Shown here: piece after piece, positions 56,814 to 64,000 of the stretch
Position numbering within the stretch: position 1 is the first letter of the stretch
How the letters are laid out: every line of letters begins with the position of its first letter
DNA from: Vandammella animalimorsus
Lineage (GTDB): Bacteria > Pseudomonadota > Gammaproteobacteria > Burkholderiales > Burkholderiaceae_C
Reading direction: 5' to 3'
Assembly: GCF_002285285.1 (NCBI RefSeq)
Contig: NZ_NSJF01000002.1
Span: 1-64,000 of the forward strand
Length of the DNA stretch: 64,000 bases
Notes under the pieces: model-generated
Seen by the model: the letters and a program-made list of their open reading frames with translations, nothing else
What the model was told of the DNA's origin: nothing
Databases searched by the model: none
Position numbers and translations under genes: made by a program

Positions 56814-57800
56814 ATGAACACGATTGCCGAACAACCCGTGAGCAGCGCCAAGGCCGCCGACAAGGCGCGGCGCGAAGCCATCAAGCTGGAAAAGCGCCTG
56901 TGCCGCGAGGTGGGCCGCGCCATCCTGGACTTCAACATGATCGAGGAGGGCGATAAGGTCATGGTCTGCATGTCCGGCGGCAAGGACAGCTACACCCTGC
57001 TGGACATTCTGCGCCGCCTGCAAAAGCGCGCCCCGGTGCGCTTTTCGCTGGTGGCCGTGAACCTGGATCAGAAGCAGCCGGGCTTTCCCGATCACGTACT
57101 GCCCGAGTACCTGCGCGCTCAAGGGGTGGACTTCCACATCGAGACGCAGGACACCTACAGCGTGGTCAAGCGCGTCATCCCCGAGGGCAAGACCACCTGC
57201 GGCCTGTGCAGCCGCCTGCGCCGCGCCATCCTCTACAGCGTGGCCGAGCGCCTGGGCTGTACCAAGATCGCGCTGGGCCACCACCGCGACGACATCCTGC
57301 AGACGCTGATGCTGAACATGTTCTTCGGCGGGCGCATGAAGGGTATGCCGCCCAAGCTGGTCAGCGACGATGGCAAGCATGTGGTGATTCGCCCGCTGGC
57401 CTACATCCCCGAAAAAGACACGCGCCAGTGGGCCGAGTACCAGCAGTTCCCCATCATCCCCTGCAACCTCTGCGGCAGCCAGGACAATCTGCAGCGCCAG
57501 ATCGTGGGCGACATGCTGCGCGACTGGGACCGGCAATACCCCGGCCGCCTGGAGAGCATGTTCCGCGCCATGCAGCACGTCGTCACCACACACATGATGG
57601 ACCCCAAGCTGCACGACTTTCGCCATGCCAGGGCCACCGGCGTGGCCAGCCCCGAGGGCGACACCGCCTTCGACCCCGACACCTTCACTGAAACCTTTGC
57701 CCCTGCGGCTGCGGGCGACACGTTGGGCATCCGCGTCAGCGTCGCCCCTGCAGCCCCAGCGGCGTCCCAAGCGGAGGCCTGGACGGCATGTTCCTCCTGA
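56814..57800 (+). CDS. ttcA: tRNA 2-thiocytidine synthetase TtcA
   Basis: 328 residues from ATG at 56814. The PP-loop SGGKDS is at 54-59, iron-sulfur cysteines CGLC at 129-132 ([15 protein letters not shown]), and CNLC at 217-220. [19 protein letters not shown] is also family-specific. It thiolates C32 of some tRNAs. It ends in a 50-residue Ala-rich tail and overlaps the DUF4136 gene by 13 bp. Confidence 0.96.
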   Translation: MNTIAEQPVSSAKAADKARREAIKLEKRLCREVGRAILDFNMIEEGDKVMVCMSGGKDSYTLLDILRRLQKRAPVRFSLVAVNLDQKQPGFPDHVLPEYLRAQGVDFHIETQDTYSVVKRVIPEGKTTCGLCSRLRRAILYSVAERLGCTKIALGHHRDDILQTLMLNMFFGGRMKGMPPKLVSDDGKHVVIRPLAYIPEKDTRQWAEYQQFPIIPCNLCGSQDNLQRQIVGDMLRDWDRQYPGRLESMFRAMQHVVTTHMMDPKLHDFRHARATGVASPEGDTAFDPDTFTETFAPAAAGDTLGIRVSVAPAAPAASQAEAWTACSS

Positions 57801-58426
57801 AAAACCTTGTTGCGTGGAGCTCCCCCCGGCGCGCCGGCGCGGCGCTGGCGGCGGCTGTGCTGGCGGTCAGCGCCCTGGCGTTGGGCGGCTGTGCCAGCAC
57901 GCGCGTGATCGATCAGGAAGTGCGCGCCTATTCCACGCTGGCGGCCATGCCCCAGCCGGCCAGCTACCGCATCGAGCGCCTGCCCTCGCAGCAGCAGGAC
58001 ACGCCCTACCGCCGCATGATCGAGCGCCAGGCCACAGAGGCGCTGGCGCGCGTAGGCCTGCAGCGCGACGATGCGCATGGCGCGCTGCGCCTGGAGCTGG
58101 GCGCGCACTCGCAGCGCTACCTGCCTGACTGGCCCCATTACGGCCCAGGCTGGCCCGACCCCTGGGGCTGGTGGCCAGGCCCGCTGTGGGGCGGCTATGG
58201 CTATTACGGCAGCTGGCGCGAGCGCCCGCCCACGCTGTACCTGCGCGAAGTGCGCCTGCTGCTGCGCGATGCCCAGGGCCGCGTGGTCTATGAAAGCAGC
58301 GCGCGCTACGACGACATCTGGCGCGACGACGAGGCCATCTTCCGCTCGCTGTTCGATGCCGCGCTCGATGGCTTTCCCACGCCGCCCGAAGGGCCGCGCC
58401 GCATCCGCCGCGAGCTGGCGCCGTGA
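57788..58426 (+). CDS. DUF4136 lipoprotein
   Basis: 212 residues. The signal peptide ends with lipobox LGGC (Cys35). The mature part follows DUF4136: [20 protein letters not shown], an aromatic Pro/Trp/Gly segment ([17 protein letters not shown]), and [20 protein letters not shown]. Function unknown; probably membrane-attached. It overlaps ttcA upstream and the phosphatase downstream (GTGA), so the three are translationally coupled. Confidence 0.9.
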   Translation: MFLLKNLVAWSSPRRAGAALAAAVLAVSALALGGCASTRVIDQEVRAYSTLAAMPQPASYRIERLPSQQQDTPYRRMIERQATEALARVGLQRDDAHGALRLELGAHSQRYLPDWPHYGPGWPDPWGWWPGPLWGGYGYYGSWRERPPTLYLREVRLLLRDAQGRVVYESSARYDDIWRDDEAIFRSLFDAALDGFPTPPEGPRRIRRELAP

Positions 58427-59148
58427 TCGCGCCCGAACAGGCCAGCGTCGCTGCCGATGATTTCGACTTGCCGGGCGGGCAGCGCAGCACCCGCCTGACC
58501 CTGATCCGGCATGGCCAGACGGCCTGGAACCAGGACGGCCGCATCCAGGGCCACATCGACATTGCACTCAACGCCCATGGCCTGCGCCAGGCACAGGCCA
58601 TGGCGCAGGCGCTGGCCGATGAGGTCGACATCGCCTGTATCTACAGCAGCGATCTGGCGCGCGCCTGGCAGACGGCCCAAGCCCTGCAGGCGCGGCTGGG
58701 TAAGCCGCTGCAGGCCGAGGAAGGCCTGCGCGAACGCTGCTTTGGCCAGTTGCAAGGCCTGAGCGTGGCGCAAATCTGCGCGCAAGACCCGCAGCGCGCC
58801 CGCGCCTTCCAGAGCCGCGACCCCGACTACCAGCCGCCACAAGGCGAATCGCTGCGCCAGTTCGCACAGCGCGCCTGGGCCTGCGTCGCCCGCCTGGCTG
58901 CGGCCCATGCCGGCCAGCACATCGCGCTGGTCACGCATGGCGGGGTGCTTGATGCGCTGTACCGCCAGGCCACCGGCCTGGATTTGCAGGCCGCGCGCAG
59001 TTGGAGCATCGAAAACACCTCCATCCACCGCCTGCTGTGGACGCCGCAAGGCCTGCGCCTGCTGGCCTGGGGCGACGTGGCGCATCTGGATGAGCTGCCT
59101 GCACCGCAGCCAGGGCCGCAGGCTGCGAGCACTCAGCACTTCGTTTGA
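58423..59148 (+). CDS. Histidine phosphatase family protein (possible CobC)
   Basis: 241 residues from a GTG overlapping the previous stop. LTLIRHGQTAWNQDGRIQGH carries the phospho-acceptor His30. IYSSDLARAWQTAQAL and LVTHGGVLDALYRQATG complete the fold. The family includes phosphoglycerate mutase-like phosphatases and alpha-ribazole phosphatase CobC. Lying between two cobalamin blocks, CobC is a fair guess, but GpmB-type phosphatases look the same at this level. Confidence 0.88.
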   Translation: MIAPEQASVAADDFDLPGGQRSTRLTLIRHGQTAWNQDGRIQGHIDIALNAHGLRQAQAMAQALADEVDIACIYSSDLARAWQTAQALQARLGKPLQAEEGLRERCFGQLQGLSVAQICAQDPQRARAFQSRDPDYQPPQGESLRQFAQRAWACVARLAAAHAGQHIALVTHGGVLDALYRQATGLDLQAARSWSIENTSIHRLLWTPQGLRLLAWGDVAHLDELPAPQPGPQAASTQHFV

Positions 59149-59173
59149 CCCCTCCCCCAACCAGAGGCGCTTA

Positions 59174-59333
59174 GAGCCTGTTCAAAATCTTTGCACGGCG
59201 GTCAAGAGAGCGGATTTGGGCGCTCTGCTGCGTTGCAAAGCCTCGCCATAGCCCAGCTATGGCTGCGTTTTGCGCCTTGCAGCCCACCCCAAACCGCTTC
59301 TTGCCCACTCGCGCCGAGATTTTGAACAGGCTC
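59174..59333. repeat. MITE-like repeat family B, copy 2 (inverted)
   Basis: 160 bp, the reverse complement of copy 1 at 53473 with only three differences (two substitutions and one indel). Same 17-bp terminal inverted repeats. TTA precedes it and TCA follows. It lies between the phosphatase and ppk2 genes; an open frame reading through it into ppk2 is not considered coding. Confidence 0.92.
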
Positions 59334-59438
59334 TCAAGGCTTGGGCGGCGGGATAATGCGCTTTGGCTGCGTCGCCGTGTGGCGACGCCGTGTTCAACAC
59401 GACATTTCCATTCACCACCCACACAGAAAGCAGCTTTC

Positions 59439-60590
59439 ATGGCCGAGACCTCCAAAGCCGGTGCAGCCCAGCGCGCCGCCGCCAGCCCCAAGAAAACCCC
59501 CGCAACCCGCAAGGCCAGCCTGGGCGACGTGGCCCCGACCAGCAGCCGCAAAGCCACGGCCGAGCACGTGGCCGGCAAGGCCGCGCAGGCGCGCCATGTC
59601 GAGCTGGCCGAGGCGGCCACCACCATCATCGGCGGCACCAGCCCGATTGAGCAGCGCGCCCATGCGCTTCGCGCGCTGATCGACGGCGCTTCTCAGGACG
59701 ACCGCGAAGCTCTGCGCAAGGCCCTGCTGGCCAAGAGCGGCAAGGGCTCTGCCGACAAGCCCAACCCGGATGAGGAGCTCTCCGAAGGCTGGCGCGATGG
59801 CGCCTACCCCTACAAAAACCTGCTGCGCCGCAGCGTTTACGAGAAAGACAAATTCAAGCTGCAGGTCGAGCTGCTCAAGCTGCAGGCCTGGGTCAAGGAA
59901 ACGGGCCAGCGCGTGGTCATCCTGTTCGAAGGCCGTGACGCAGCCGGCAAGGGCGGCACCATCAAGCGCTTCATGGAGCACCTCAACCCGCGCGGCGCGC
60001 GCGTGGTGGCGCTGGAAAAGCCCACCGACACCGAGCGCGGCCAGTGGTACTTCCAGCGCTACGTGCAGCACCTGCCCACTGCCGGCGAGATCGTGCTGTT
60101 TGACCGCAGCTGGTACAACCGCGCCGGCGTCGAGCGCGTCATGGGCTTTTGCAGCGAGAAGGAATACCAGGACTTCATGCGCCAGGCGCCCGAGTTCGAG
60201 CGCCACCTGGTCAGCAGCGGCGTGCACCTGATCAAGTTCTGGTTCAGCGTCAGCCAGGCCGAGCAGCGCCGTCGCTTCAAGGAGCGCGAAGGCCACCCGC
60301 TCAAGCAGTGGAAGCTCAGCCCCATCGACAAGGCCAGCCTGGACAAGTGGGACGACTACACCCGCGCCAAGGAAGCGATGTTCTTCGAAACCGACACCGC
60401 CGACAGCCCCTGGACGGTGGTCAAGAGCGACTGCAAGAAGCGCGCGCGCCTGAACGCCATGCGCTACGTGCTGCACAAGCTGCCCTACACCGGCAAGAGC
60501 CTGGAGCAAATCGGCAAGCTCGACCCGCTGATCGTCGGCCGCGCCCACGTGGTCTACGAGCGCGGGGAAAAGCCCAGCGCGCTGCTGTGA
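59439..60590 (+). CDS. ppk2: Polyphosphate kinase 2 family protein
   Basis: 383 residues from ATG at 59439. A 100-residue Ala/Lys-rich N-terminus precedes the PPK2 core: Walker A GRDAAGKGG at 165-173, the lid-type region TERGQWYFQRYVQHLP, and Walker B LFDRSWYNRAGVERVMGF with Asp222. It transfers phosphate between polyphosphate and nucleotides, usually making GTP or ATP. The N-terminal extension is longer than in minimal PPK2 enzymes. Confidence 0.94.
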   Translation: MAETSKAGAAQRAAASPKKTPATRKASLGDVAPTSSRKATAEHVAGKAAQARHVELAEAATTIIGGTSPIEQRAHALRALIDGASQDDREALRKALLAKSGKGSADKPNPDEELSEGWRDGAYPYKNLLRRSVYEKDKFKLQVELLKLQAWVKETGQRVVILFEGRDAAGKGGTIKRFMEHLNPRGARVVALEKPTDTERGQWYFQRYVQHLPTAGEIVLFDRSWYNRAGVERVMGFCSEKEYQDFMRQAPEFERHLVSSGVHLIKFWFSVSQAEQRRRFKEREGHPLKQWKLSPIDKASLDKWDDYTRAKEAMFFETDTADSPWTVVKSDCKKRARLNAMRYVLHKLPYTGKSLEQIGKLDPLIVGRAHVVYERGEKPSALL

Positions 60591-60623
60591 TGGCGCTTTG
60601 ATTGTGAGCAGGCTCTGAACATT

Positions 60624-61874
60624 TCAGCCGCCGCCGCGCTGCCAGCACCATTGCAGCAGCGTGCGCGCGGCTTGCCAGCCGTGCATGCGCCCCAGCGGGG
60701 CGGCGCTGGCGATGTCGATTTTCAGCAATTGCCCGCCGTGCTGGCCATGCAGCTGCGTCAGCAGGGCCTGGGTCTGCAGCGTCACGGCGTTGACCACCAG
60801 GCGGCAGCTGGGCGGCAGCTGCGCCTGCAGCCAGGCGAACAGCGCGGCATCAAAGCCCCCGCCGACGAACACCGCCTGCGGCGTGGGCAAGGGCGGCGCG
60901 CCATCCTGCGGCTGCAGGGCATCGGGCGCCTTGCCCTGCAGCACCTGCAGGCGCTGCTGCAGGCCAAAGCGCTGGGCGTTGGCGCGGATGTTGGCAGCGC
61001 GCGCGGGCAGGGCTTCGATGCTGGTGGCGCTGCCGCCAGCCAGGCACCATTCCACCGCCACGGCTCCCGAGCCGCCGCCGATGTCCCACAGATGCGCGCC
61101 GCGCACCGGCGCCAGCGCGGCCAGCGTCAGCGCGCGCACCGGGGCCTTGCTGATCTGGCCGTCGTGGGCGAACCAGTGCTCGCTGCGGCCGGGCACGGCG
61201 GGCAGGGCGCAGCCTCCGGCGGCGCGCAGCGCCACGGCCACCGGGGCCTGGGCCGGCTCGGCCTGCAGCGCGGCAATGGCCTGCTGCGCCGCAGGCCAGT
61301 GGCGGCAGCGCGCCTTCGGCCCGCCCAGGGCTTGCAGCACCCAGTAGGGGCTGGCGCCCCAGCCCTCGGCCTGCAGCCATTGCGCCAGCGCCAGCGCCGC
61401 CGCGCCATCGCGCAGCAGCGCAATGCACTGGCGGCCCGGCGCCAGCAGCGGCAGCAGTTGCTGGTGCGCGCTGGCGTGCAGGCCCAGGCAGTCGGTGTGC
61501 TCCAGCCGCCAGCCCAGCTGCGCGGCCACCAGCGAGAATGTGGGGCTTTGGCCCAGGCTGCGCCATTCGTGCGGCGCCAGGTGCTCGGCCAGGCTGCCGC
61601 CGGCACCGAACCAGAATGGGTCGCCCGAGACCAGCGCCACGACCTGTTGTCGGCCGCGCAGCGCCAGCAGCTCGTCGAGGGCGAAGGGCACGGGCCAGGG
61701 CTTACCACGCCCGGCCGGCTGCAGCGCCACCTGGGCCAGCGCGAGGTGGCGCGGCGCGCCAAAGACGGTCTGGGCCTGGGCCAGCGCCTGCTGCGCAGCC
61801 GGGCACAGGCCTGGCAGGCCGTCCTCGTGCAGGCCCACCAGAGTCAACCAAGGAGAGTCAATGGAATCGGCCAT
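60624..61874 (-). CDS. cobL: Precorrin-6Y C5,15-methyltransferase (decarboxylating)
   Basis: 416 residues from ATG at 61874. The N-terminal CbiE-type methylase has LTLVGLHEDGLPG and ALVSGDPFWFGAGGSL. The C-terminal CbiT-type methylase has LWDIGGGSGAVAVEWCLAGG. It methylates C-5 and C-15 and decarboxylates the C-12 side chain. Its 5' end overlaps the 5' end of cobK on the opposite strand by 14 bp. Confidence 0.94.
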   Translation of the reverse strand: MADSIDSPWLTLVGLHEDGLPGLCPAAQQALAQAQTVFGAPRHLALAQVALQPAGRGKPWPVPFALDELLALRGRQQVVALVSGDPFWFGAGGSLAEHLAPHEWRSLGQSPTFSLVAAQLGWRLEHTDCLGLHASAHQQLLPLLAPGRQCIALLRDGAAALALAQWLQAEGWGASPYWVLQALGGPKARCRHWPAAQQAIAALQAEPAQAPVAVALRAAGGCALPAVPGRSEHWFAHDGQISKAPVRALTLAALAPVRGAHLWDIGGGSGAVAVEWCLAGGSATSIEALPARAANIRANAQRFGLQQRLQVLQGKAPDALQPQDGAPPLPTPQAVFVGGGFDAALFAWLQAQLPPSCRLVVNAVTLQTQALLTQLHGQHGGQLLKIDIASAAPLGRMHGWQAARTLLQWCWQRGGG

Positions 61875-62637
61875 GATGCATGTGCTCCTGCTGGGTGGCA
61901 CCAGCGGCGCCAGTGCGCTGGCGCAGCGGCTGCACGCCAGCGGCATTGCGGCGCTGTTTTCTTACGCGGGCGCCACGCGCGCGCCGCAGGCCCAGCCGCT
62001 GCCCACGCGCTGCGGCGGCTTTGGCGGGGCCGAGGGGCTGGCGCAATTCATCCGCGCCCAGGGCATCAGCCACGTGGTCGATGCCACGCACCCGTTCGCT
62101 GCGCAGATGAGCCGCAATGCCTGCGCGGCCTGCGCGGCCACGGGCACGCCGCTGCTGGCACTGGAGCGCGCGCCCTGGCGGCCGCAGCCGGGCGATGCCT
62201 GGATTGAGGTGCCGGACATGGCTGCCGCTGTGCAGGCCCTGCCCGTCGCTGCTGCGCGGGTCTTCCTGGCCATTGGCCGCAAGCCGCTGGCGGCCTTTGC
62301 GGCCAAACCACAGCATTTTTATTTGCTGCGCCTGGTCGATGCTCCGCAGCCGGACAGCCTGCCGCTGCCGCATGCCCAGGTGGTGCTGGGGCGCGGGCCG
62401 TTCAGCGCCGAGCAGGATTTGCAGCTGCTGCGCGCGCACGGCATCGGCTGGGTGGTGGCCAAGAACGCCGGCGGCGATGCCGCGCGCGGCAAGCTGGATG
62501 CGGCGCGCGCGCTGGGCCTGCCGGTGGTGATGGTGCAGCGCCCGGCACTGCCCGAGCGCGCGCGCACCGAGCGAGTGGAAGCGGTGCTGCACTGGCTGGC
62601 TCATGGCGCGCTGCCTGCGAGCGGGGCGGGGGGCTGA
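61861..62637 (+). CDS. cobK: Precorrin-6A reductase
   Basis: 258 residues from ATG at 61861, chosen for the strong AAGGAG 7 bp upstream; ATGs at 61873 and 61876 would avoid the overlap with cobL. MHVLLLGGTSGASALAQRLH (nucleotide binding), HVVDATHPFAAQMSRNA and VVAKNAGGDAARGKLDAARA are CobK motifs. It reduces precorrin-6A with NADPH. Its 3' end overlaps convergent cobJ by 37 bp. Confidence 0.94.
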   Translation: MESAMMHVLLLGGTSGASALAQRLHASGIAALFSYAGATRAPQAQPLPTRCGGFGGAEGLAQFIRAQGISHVVDATHPFAAQMSRNACAACAATGTPLLALERAPWRPQPGDAWIEVPDMAAAVQALPVAAARVFLAIGRKPLAAFAAKPQHFYLLRLVDAPQPDSLPLPHAQVVLGRGPFSAEQDLQLLRAHGIGWVVAKNAGGDAARGKLDAARALGLPVVMVQRPALPERARTERVEAVLHWLAHGALPASGAGG

Positions 62638-63524
62638 TCGGCTGGCTGATTGGCGCTTTGGCCGGGCGCGCCGGGGTAGTGGCGCGGCGTGTAGATCCAG
62701 TGCCGCTGCGCTGCGCCGATGCGGCGCGTGAGGCTGTTGCCCACCAGCACCACGGTGCGCATGTCGGCCATTTCCGGCTCGGCCTGCTGCAATGGGCAGC
62801 ACAGCAATTGCTCATCGGGCGTGCACACGGCGCGCGCGAAGATCAGCAGGCGCTCGGGCTCGCAGTGCGTGCGCAGCAGTTGCAGCAGTCGCACAAAGCC
62901 TTCGGGGCGGCTGCGTGAGCGCGGGTTGTACAGCGCCAGCGCAAAGTCCGCCTGCAATGCCAGGCGCACGCGCTGTTCGATCACGGCCCAGGGCTTGAGG
63001 TTGTCCGAGAGGTTGATGCAGCAAAAATCGTGGCCCAGCGGCGCGCCGGCGCGCGCGGCGGCGGCCAGCATGGCGGTGATGCCGGGCAGCACCTCGATGT
63101 CCAGCGCCAGCCACTGCGCGCGCTCGGGCGCGGCGGCGCATTCGATGGCTTCGAACACCGCCGAAGCCATGGCGAACACGCCTGGATCGCCTGAGGACAC
63201 CACGGCCACCTGCCGGCCCTGCGCGGCCAGCGCCAGCGCGTGGCGCGCGCGGGCCAGCTCCTCGCGGTTGTCGCTGGCGTGCCAGGCTGGGGTCTGTGCG
63301 CCGGGCTGGGCCTGCAGCAGTTGGCGCGCCCGCTCCACATAGGGCAGGTAGCCCACCACGTCGCTGGCGGCCTGCAGCGCTTGCAGCGCCGCGCCCGTGG
63401 TATGGGCCGCATCGCCCGGGCCCAGGCCAACGATGCACAGGCGGCCTGTAGCAGCCGCAGCGGCAGCGGCTGCCGCGCCGTTGTTGCAGCCGTGGTCGTT
63501 GCTGGCGTTGGCGTTGTTCAGCAT
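62601..63524 (-). CDS. cobJ: Precorrin-3B C17-methyltransferase
   Basis: 307 residues from ATG at 63524. After a low-complexity Asn/Ala N-terminus come LCIVGLGPGDAAHTT, GYLPYVERA, VSSGDPGVFAMASAVFE and VLPGITAMLAAAARAGAPLG, all CobJ/CbiH motifs. It methylates C-17 with ring contraction. It overlaps cobI by 7 bp upstream and cobK downstream. The C-terminal Pro/Ala/Gln tail is extra. Confidence 0.94.
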   Translation of the reverse strand: MLNNANASNDHGCNNGAAAAAAAAATGRLCIVGLGPGDAAHTTGAALQALQAASDVVGYLPYVERARQLLQAQPGAQTPAWHASDNREELARARHALALAAQGRQVAVVSSGDPGVFAMASAVFEAIECAAAPERAQWLALDIEVLPGITAMLAAAARAGAPLGHDFCCINLSDNLKPWAVIEQRVRLALQADFALALYNPRSRSRPEGFVRLLQLLRTHCEPERLLIFARAVCTPDEQLLCCPLQQAEPEMADMRTVVLVGNSLTRRIGAAQRHWIYTPRHYPGAPGQSANQPADQPPAPLAGSAP

Positions 63525-64000
63525 GGCGCGGCCTCCGGCCGGCGGCCCTGGCCGTGCACCAGCACGATGGCGAAGTAGGGGCAGGCGTCGCCGGGCACAT
63601 CGCTCAGCCGCGCCACCTGCTGATTGGCCATGGTGCCGTGCTGCACCAGCCAGGCATCGCTCAGGCGGCCGGCGCGCGCCAGCGCGCGGCGGATGCGCGG
63701 CAGGTTGCGGCCAACCTTCATCACCACCAGCGCCTCGGCGCTGCGCATGCGCCGCGCCAGCTCGTCTTCGGGCAGGGTGCCGGCCAGCACGGCCAGGGCG
63801 TCGTCGCCCCAGGTCATGGGCTGGCCCGTGGCGTGCCAGCAGCCCACCATGCCGGGGATGCCGGGCACGACCTGCAGCGCCACGTCGCCGCGCGCGCGCA
63901 GCCGCGTGTACAGGTGCATGAAGGAGCCGTAGAAGAACGGGTCGCCCTCGCACAGCACCACCACCTGCGCATCGCGCGCCAGCTGCGCCAGGCGCTGGCA
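63518..64000 (-). CDS. cobI: Precorrin-2 C20-methyltransferase, C-terminal part (cut by window edge)
   Basis: 161 codons reach the right edge with the frame open. VVLCEGDPFFYGSFMHLYTR, VVPGIPGMVGCWHATGQPMT and VVMKVGRNLPRIRRAL are CobI/CbiL motifs. It adds the C-20 methyl group to precorrin-2. The N-terminal GIGPGD-type motif is outside the window. It is translationally coupled to cobJ. Confidence 0.93.
   Translation of the reverse strand, partial: CQRLAQLARDAQVVVLCEGDPFFYGSFMHLYTRLRARGDVALQVVPGIPGMVGCWHATGQPMTWGDDALAVLAGTLPEDELARRMRSAEALVVMKVGRNLPRIRRALARAGRLSDAWLVQHGTMANQQVARLSDVPGDACPYFAIVLVHGQGRRPEAAPC

Noticed and set aside
59259-59438. A 60-residue N-terminal extension of PPK2
   Set aside because: The codons lie in and just after the family B repeat; the ATG at 59439 is the plausible start.

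Overview
The window is a GC-rich stretch of a betaproteobacterial chromosome. Gene order and protein sequences point to Burkholderiales, most likely Comamonadaceae: tuf-tRNA(Trp)-secE-nusG-rplKAJL-rpoBC, an NtrY-type kinase beside rsmB, a Bug-family binding protein, and rhodanese-grxC-secB-gpsA divergent from gpmA. The genus cannot be fixed from this sequence alone. Most of the window is ordinary dense coding DNA. The exception is an AT-rich patch at about 18.7-19.8 kb.

Layout. 1-12.9 kb: translation and transcription superoperon, with a clear sigma70 promoter before rplK, a structured L10 leader, attenuator-like hairpins before rpoB and terminators after rpoC. 13.0-17.5 kb: rsmB, then an NtrY-like sensor kinase and a short REC-Fis response regulator. 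17.66-21.15 kb: tRNA(Phe) followed by a small accessory island. The island holds the broken 3' end of an Rhs gene with an HNH-type toxin tip, its DUF4262-like immunity gene (ATGA overlap) and an IS3-family element. It is bracketed by an exact 48-bp direct repeat that starts in the tRNA 3' end. 21.3-26.2 kb: arginine deiminase operon arcDABC (minus strand). 26.7-31.5 kb: a minus-strand locus of an Lgt-like/TlpA fusion, a cysteine-rich AraC regulator, a TonB receptor with a candidate Fur box, and a small coupled gene. 31.5-39.7 kb: SGNH hydrolase, selU, proB, Smr protein, radC, fkpB-ispH, purT and a BOF-family exported protein. 39.8-44.6 kb: a binding-protein pseudogene, an exported protein of unknown function, a Bug protein/CoA-transferase pair and a divergent LysR gene. 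44.6-53.3 kb: clpB with a heat-shock-type promoter, a LysE exporter, gpsA, secB, grxC, rhodanese, gpmA and ctpA. 53.6-64 kb: aerobic-type cobalamin genes in two blocks (cobE-cobM-thioesterase-cobF and cobI-cobJ-cobL with opposing cobK), separated by ttcA, a DUF4136 lipoprotein, a histidine phosphatase and ppk2.

Most notable. (1) The orphan Rhs toxin tip/immunity cassette in a tRNA-bounded island. (2) Two families of short, non-coding, MITE-like elements with terminal inverted repeats. Family A has two 163-169 bp copies, each in a divergent promoter region. Family B has two 160-161 bp copies about 98% identical and inverted about 5.5 kb apart, plus solo termini sitting exactly on the stop codons of several genes. 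(3) A TonB receptor locus whose AraC regulator has six paired cysteines and is translationally coupled to a membrane thioredoxin fusion. No CRISPR array, phage or complete secretion system was seen.
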